This document shows, piece by piece, positions 60,801 to 64,000 of a stretch of 64,000 bases of DNA; within the stretch, counting starts at the first letter, position 1, and every line of letters starts with the position of its first letter. The notes beneath the pieces are model-generated. The model saw only the letters and a list, made by a program, of their open reading frames with translations. It searched no databases and had not been told where the DNA came from. The translations under genes were made by a program, and so were the position numbers. The DNA is from Acidovorax sp. NCPPB 4044. Lineage in GTDB: Bacteria > Pseudomonadota > Gammaproteobacteria > Burkholderiales > Burkholderiaceae_C. The DNA lies in NCBI RefSeq assembly GCF_028069655.1, contig NZ_JAMCOS010000001.1, forward strand, positions 1,456,001 through 1,520,000. Reading direction: 5' to 3'.

Positions 60801-60938
60801 TGCTTGCCGCGAAAGGGCGTCGAGCGCCGTGCCCAGCGGGCCGGGCGGGATGTCGATGGTGGCGGTCGCCGCGACGGCCTGCAGGGCGAGCGCACCGCAG
60901 ATCAAGCCAAACCATCGCGGGCACGCACGCAGCGGCAT
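57879..60938 (-). CDS. TonB-dependent outer-membrane receptor with STN signalling domain
   Basis: A 1019-aa receptor. After the signal peptide (ICGALALQAVAATA) an STN/secretin-TonB domain (about 27-95, GPLGTALDALSRQAGLQLLYQP) signals to the FecR protein upstream. The plug (about 130-260) contains VTGSRIARAQVEGSAPLAVISSEQI, VNLRGLGPNHTLVLVNGRRI and ERIEILTGSGSAVYGSDAIAGVVNILLK. The rest is the 22-strand barrel, ending in RRFALQYTQKFGGLPGH. The loops are Cys-containing and large, so the ligand may be a large siderophore, a peptide or a glycan; it cannot be read from sequence. GAAGGA precedes the ATG at 60938. Confidence 0.92.
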   Translation of the reverse strand: MPLRACPRWFGLICGALALQAVAATATIDIPPGPLGTALDALSRQAGLQLLYQPQQIQGLSSRGAHGASNADQALEQLLQGTGLVAHRDVSGAVLLQPAPPKAPARAQPPQVANSLPPAPIALQPVQVTGSRIARAQVEGSAPLAVISSEQIRAGAFATVPDVLRAMTQNIGQTQSEQSFGSADYSPGSQQVNLRGLGPNHTLVLVNGRRIADFPMPFQGRSNFADVSNLPLALVERIEILTGSGSAVYGSDAIAGVVNILLKQRADGTTVDARVGRTDRGDAQSSELAVSSGYSHGAFDGVFGLQAVSQQPLWAYERSRQDSTRDAPAERAAAPRRTFLRTDASGTYLDPGEAACAPLAQLNGGSTGYSARAGQGALDPATGLRGPGHYCGSSTSIGYGTVLNRRRGANAHASMRYAFGESLQWFADVQLGVHAVALLRDVPGWSYMAADGNEQGEFYNRATGQVEYWSRQFTPEEMGGLGRNLIETRQKTLGITTGFKGAFGEAWSYETTLSHAQYRARISWPRIVAARANALFLGQPAGTDPDSGYTVFDADPARLYTPLRRAEYDAIATRTDYAPRSRTDTLSATLTNAQWWSLPGGQAALSMTAEVGGQSYDLRPDPLATQYYYYSWRDADGSGERDRWAIASEMRLPVAERVNLGMAARFDQYRYAGRRAGRFTWNAGWEWRPRDSLLLRGSYGPGFRAPDLHYLFAGEGNDEATGVDYYRCATQDGQASIAACRFNDEAVVRRRRGNRALQPETSTAWTAGVVWSPLQGLDLSADYYAIDMRDQVQDLRVDRVLRDEADCRLGQRDAASSACREAMGRVERRADGTLSAVSVAPINIARETTSGVDAALHYEAQTRWGAFDLLINYTWVHRHRIQRDEDAALESAFAVNSGYDAPRTKANATLRWSRNAWSASLQGQRLGRLPSADSYLEIHAPDSGTHPWIAATYRFNGTLQYRVTDRAQLSLAVTNLFDAMPPVDRSATIYPYYDASWFDTTGRRFALQYTQKFGGLPGH

Positions 60939-61055
60939 CCAGTCCTTCTCTGACGATTCACGGCGCTCCGTTGCGCCCGCTAGTAAAGACGAACGAACGC
61001 GCCGCATCCCCCACCCGGGAGTGCGGGGCACCGCGCGGCTGTCGCCCGCTGCCGG

Positions 61056-62105
61056 TCAGCGGGCGTGCAGGATGACCTGTCCGGCGCGGGATTCGGCGCG
61101 GATCGGATAGCTGTGCTCCAGCAGGCGCGCGAATCCTTCGGCATTGCGCCAGCTGAAACGCCCGCCGATGCGCAGCTCTCCCAGCTGTGCATCGGCCAGC
61201 ACCAGGGGCCGCGTGTTGAACCGGTTGAACTCGGCCACCGCATCGCGCAGCGGTGCGTCGGTGAAGCTGAGGTAGCCCGATCGCCAGTCCACCTGCTGCT
61301 CCGCTTGCGCGATGGTGCTGCTGCGCACCAGGACGCCGTGGGGTCCGGCCACGGCGATACCGCCCGCGGCGACGAGCACCGGAGGCTGGGGCTTGCCACC
61401 CTTCGGGTCGGCATCCAGGCGCACCGTGCCCTCGGTGACGACCACCCGCAGCTCGTCGCCATCGCGGCGTACGGAAAACTGCGTGCCCACGGCCACGACG
61501 CGGCGCGCGCCAACCTGCACGACGAATGGGCGGCTTGCGTCCTTGGCGACCTCGAAGAACGCCTCGCCCCGCTGTAGCGCGATGTGACGCTCATGGCGAT
61601 CCAGCTCGACGCTGATGCGGGTGTCGCTGCCCAGCGTGGAGCGCGAGCCATCGGCCAGCGACAGCGATCGCAGCGCACCGGGCATGCTCTGGTAGGCATG
61701 CGCCTGCTGCCGTTGTTCGGGTGGGGCGTGGTCCAGGAACAGCGCGCCGGCAATGAAGATGCCACCGGCCAGCGCGACGGCGAGCGAAAGCTTCCAGCGG
61801 CGTTGGTGCTGGACGGCATGGGGGAGGGCCCGAGCGCGCGCCGACTCGCCATGGGCTGCGGCGGCAAGGGTGCGGCCGGTGAAGCGCCCGCGTGCGGGCG
61901 GCCCGCCCTTCGGGAGGCCGGCGGCGATCGCTCTCAGGCGGTCGGCTTCCCGCCAGGCCGCCTCCAGGCGCAGGAAGGCGACGCGGTGCGCCGTGGACTG
62001 CGCCAGCCAGGCGTCGAGTTGCGCCTGGCCGCTCGCATCCCACGCCTCGCTCTCGCGCCGCGCCAGCCACTGCGCGGCGGCGTGCTCAATCTGCCTGCTG
62101 TCCAT
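61056..62105 (-). CDS. FecR-type anti-sigma regulator
   Basis: A 349-aa inner-membrane protein with three parts. The cytoplasmic DUF4880 domain (MDSRQIEHAAAQWLARRESEAWDASGQAQLDAWLAQSTAHRVAFLRLEAAW) binds the sigma factor. One helix lies near 105-127 (LSLAVALAGGIFIAGALFL). The periplasmic FecR domain has LADGSRSTLGSDTRISVELDRHERHIALQRGEAFFEVAKDASRPFVV, with a DUF4974 end (YLSFTDAPLRDAVAEFNRFN). It senses the loaded receptor. The start at 62105 lies 20 bases inside the sigma gene, so the two are coupled. Confidence 0.93.
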   Translation of the reverse strand: MDSRQIEHAAAQWLARRESEAWDASGQAQLDAWLAQSTAHRVAFLRLEAAWREADRLRAIAAGLPKGGPPARGRFTGRTLAAAAHGESARARALPHAVQHQRRWKLSLAVALAGGIFIAGALFLDHAPPEQRQQAHAYQSMPGALRSLSLADGSRSTLGSDTRISVELDRHERHIALQRGEAFFEVAKDASRPFVVQVGARRVVAVGTQFSVRRDGDELRVVVTEGTVRLDADPKGGKPQPPVLVAAGGIAVAGPHGVLVRSSTIAQAEQQVDWRSGYLSFTDAPLRDAVAEFNRFNTRPLVLADAQLGELRIGGRFSWRNAEGFARLLEHSYPIRAESRAGQVILHAR

Positions 62106-62661
62106 CGCGCGTCGACTTGAGTGCCGTGGCAGGCGCCGCAAGCGGAGGCGCCGCCGAGCCGTGGAAATAATCGGCCAGCAGGCGAATGCCCTTGGCCATG
62201 TGTTTCTCTACGGTTTTTTCGCTGATACCCAGATGCACGGCGACCTCCTTCTGCGACAGTTCCTGCACACGGCGCAGCCACACCACTTCGCGGCAGCGGT
62301 CCGGCAACCGATCGAAGGCATGGGTCAGGCGGGCGAGCAACTGGCGTCCTCCCATCCAGCGTTCCGGGGTGCACTCCTCCACTAAGACGAGCAGGGCGTC
62401 CGGATCACCCACTGCTTCGATGGAGACCACCCGGCTGCGCCGGATGCGATCGGTGACCAGGTGATTGGCCGTGGCAAAGAGGAATGCCCGAGGGATGTCT
62501 GGAAGCTGGCGGCTGGCCGACTCGTAGACGCGCGCATAGACCTCCTGGCGCAGATCGTGAACGTCATCGGGGTTGGGCCAGCATCGCCTCAGATAGGCGA
62601 CCAGGGCGGTCTCGTGGATGAGGATGTGCTGGACAAACCATTCGTCGACGGCGCTGGACAT
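62086..62661 (-). CDS. ECF sigma factor, FecI-like
   Basis: A 191-aa sigma factor. Region 2 is FVQHILIHETALVAYLRRCWPNPDDVHDLRQEVYARVYE with the RAFLFATANHLVTDRIRRSR segment. Region 4 is RLPDRCREVVWLRRVQELSQKEVAVHLGISEKTVEKHMAKGIRLLADYF. It is released by FecR when the receptor binds its ligand and then transcribes the receptor gene. The cluster order sigma, FecR, receptor on one strand is the standard cell-surface signalling cassette. Confidence 0.93.
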   Translation of the reverse strand: MSSAVDEWFVQHILIHETALVAYLRRCWPNPDDVHDLRQEVYARVYESASRQLPDIPRAFLFATANHLVTDRIRRSRVVSIEAVGDPDALLVLVEECTPERWMGGRQLLARLTHAFDRLPDRCREVVWLRRVQELSQKEVAVHLGISEKTVEKHMAKGIRLLADYFHGSAAPPLAAPATALKSTRDGQQAD

Positions 62662-63057
62662 TCGGCCAGATTAGCCCAAACGGCCGCGCTTGGCAGCACC
62701 GTTCGCGCACCGATGGAGGGTAGGGAAATGGCGCGCTCGTTCGACGCTCGTCGCAGAGGCGCTCTGTTGCAGGACGGGGCGAAGCAGGATTGCCGGCAAC
62801 GGATTGCCAAGCGAATCCTCCTCTGGTGGAACGGCGGTGGTTTCCTGAATTGCTGCATCGGTGAGAGCGGTTGGGATGCGGCGAATGGGGCGCATCGCCC
62901 GCGGCATGCGGTGGGGAAGTCGGCTCTTCATTCGTCTTGATACAGGCAGGGCGGCTGAGTGCATGGCGCGGGCGGTTGGAGTTCGAACTGGCCTGTGCAG
63001 CCTGCCTCCCTGAATCTGCCCATGTGTTTCCTGACCCAACCACCAAGGAAGAGATCG
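62662..63057. other. Divergent gap between the sigma gene and the small secreted protein
   Basis: About 400 bp that must hold promoters for both directions. I see no gene with a ribosome site and no conserved structure. The plus frame from 62461 is a shadow of the sigma gene. Confidence 0.5.
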
Positions 63058-63513
63058 ATGAAACTTCGTTATCGTCTGCGTCAAATACCGGCAACGGCCG
63101 TGCTTCTTGCCGCGCTGTTCGGCGGTGCCGTTGCATCCGCACACGCGGACACACCGCGTGCAGAAATCGCCTCGCAGGTGAAGACCTATGCGTCCAAGGA
63201 TGGCATCAAGGCATGGACGCTGCGGTACGGACCGCGCGAGAAGAACCAGGCCCTGATCCAGGTCACGGACTCCGACAGCGCGATCGACAAAAAGATTCTG
63301 TTGGCGACCACCGCCGCGACGGAGAAGGACACCCGCTACACGGTGCAGCTCAACGGCCGGCCCTATGTGCTGCTGATCCTGAGTGGAAGTGCCGGTGAGC
63401 TCTATGTTCCCGGATCCCCGAACCCTGCGTGGGTGCGTTACGACGAGTACCTTTCCGCGCAGAGCAATCCCGAGCATTACCTGACGGACTACGAGCAACA
63501 GGGCAAGCAATAG
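63058..63513 (+). CDS. Small secreted protein
   Basis: A 151-aa protein with AAGGAAGAG six bases before the ATG. The signal peptide is MKLRYRLRQIPATAVLLAALFGGAVASAHA, with cleavage after AHA (about 30). The mature region of 120 residues has alternating strands (IKAWTLRYGPREKNQALIQVTDSDSAIDKKILLATT ... RYTVQLNGRPYVLLILS) and no cysteine. The family is not recognised. It is transcribed away from the sigma/FecR/receptor operon. Confidence 0.75.
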   Translation: MKLRYRLRQIPATAVLLAALFGGAVASAHADTPRAEIASQVKTYASKDGIKAWTLRYGPREKNQALIQVTDSDSAIDKKILLATTAATEKDTRYTVQLNGRPYVLLILSGSAGELYVPGSPNPAWVRYDEYLSAQSNPEHYLTDYEQQGKQ

Positions 63514-63597
63514 ACGCGTAGTGGAGCGCTACTGGCTGCAAAGCGCGACCGTGCCTCTCGGTCGCGAACGCCATCCGGTCCTGATCGAGGGATGTTC

Positions 63598-64000
63598 CTA
63601 GTTGGGCAACATCCCGAATTGACCAGCCCCCCACCTGTCGAAAGTCATGCCAAGGCCTGGAGGGGGCGTTGCGCGCGTCCAGCATCCCTGACTTTCACAA
63701 TCGAAGAAATCGACCGGAACAGGGCCGAGATCATCCTGAATGACCTGGTATGCGTAGTTGCAATAGACCTGGCTGCCGCGAAAGACAGACACGGCCACGC
63801 GCTGAATTCCGGTCCCATGCATTCGCTTCAGCAGATGCCGGTCATGCTCCCAAATCCCCCACCCGAACAGCGTCAGCGTGGATCGGGGCGATGTCAGCAC
63901 CTCCCGGTACACGGTAGCGAGGTAGTAGCTGTTCTGGATCGACGACACTTTCTGCTGCATCGTTCCCTCGCTGACGAACAGCGGAACGAAACGTTCGCTG
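63598..64000 (-). CDS. DUF4917-family protein (partial at window edge)
   Basis: The frame stays open from 63598 to the window end. The visible 134 codons are the C-terminal part, with PLFVSEGTMQQKVSSIQNSYYLATVYREVL and TLTLFGWGIWEHDRHLLKRM, as in DUF4917 proteins (SIR2-like fold, function unknown). An ATG at 63960 is internal and not the real start, because the codons before it belong to the family pattern. Strand is opposite to the secreted protein gene. Confidence 0.75.
   Translation of the reverse strand, partial: SERFVPLFVSEGTMQQKVSSIQNSYYLATVYREVLTSPRSTLTLFGWGIWEHDRHLLKRMHGTGIQRVAVSVFRGSQVYCNYAYQVIQDDLGPVPVDFFDCESQGCWTRATPPPGLGMTFDRWGAGQFGMLPN

Overview
The window is high-GC DNA from a proteobacterium, most likely a gammaproteobacterium of the Xanthomonadaceae/Lysobacteraceae. 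This is an inference, from ICE-type gene content, an STN-type TonB receptor driven by a FecI/FecR pair, and a 7-bp intergenic tandem repeat of a kind common in that family. About 39 kb is the backbone of a PFGI-1/clc-type integrative and conjugative element (ICE) read almost entirely on the minus strand. A type I secretion/RTX island and a chromosomal-looking or accessory segment follow.

Layout. 1-3170: end of the conjugation module (TIGR03765, lytic transglycosylase, TIGR03759, an anchored coiled-coil protein, PilL N-terminal lipoprotein). 3.4-12.1 kb: cargo, with a GIY-YIG protein, a secreted protein carrying an HEMGH zinc motif and its partner, a 1323-aa protein with an N-terminal AHH nuclease domain next to an Imm43/DUF1629-type immunity gene, a small lipoprotein and a beta-rich protein. 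12.2-24.0 kb: ICE processing block (SNF2-like helicase, DUF6094 methyltransferase-like, DUF3275, DUF3577, DUF3085, GHKL ATPase and small ICE proteins). Many of these genes have an intrinsic terminator or a structured leader just in front. 24.4-27.3 kb: insertion of an IS3-family element plus a Shedu (DUF4263) anti-phage gene on the plus strand. 27.3-39.1 kb: cytosine methyltransferase, topoisomerase III, SSB, DUF3158, TIGR03761, STY4528, DUF2857, ParB, a small Shi-position gene, ParA and an AlpA-like regulator.

39.1-40.5 kb holds no supported gene. 40.5-54.6 kb (plus strand) is one operon: HlyB-like ABC exporter, HlyD-like adaptor, a 236-aa protein that appears to carry only the type I secretion tail, lipoprotein A, a truncated lipase fused in frame to lipoprotein B, and a full-length 2262-aa lipase-RTX protein. 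The repeated 1.8-kb unit (lipoprotein plus toxin 5' end) looks like an immunity/toxin cassette array for a type I-secreted lipase. I regard this as the most interesting system here. A MobH relaxase (54.6-56.5 kb) converges on the toxin gene, so the toxin island appears to lie inside the mobile element. No integrase or attachment site was found.

56.7-64 kb: two small membrane proteins, a TonB-dependent receptor with its FecR and ECF sigma factor, a small secreted protein and the end of a DUF4917 gene that runs off the window.
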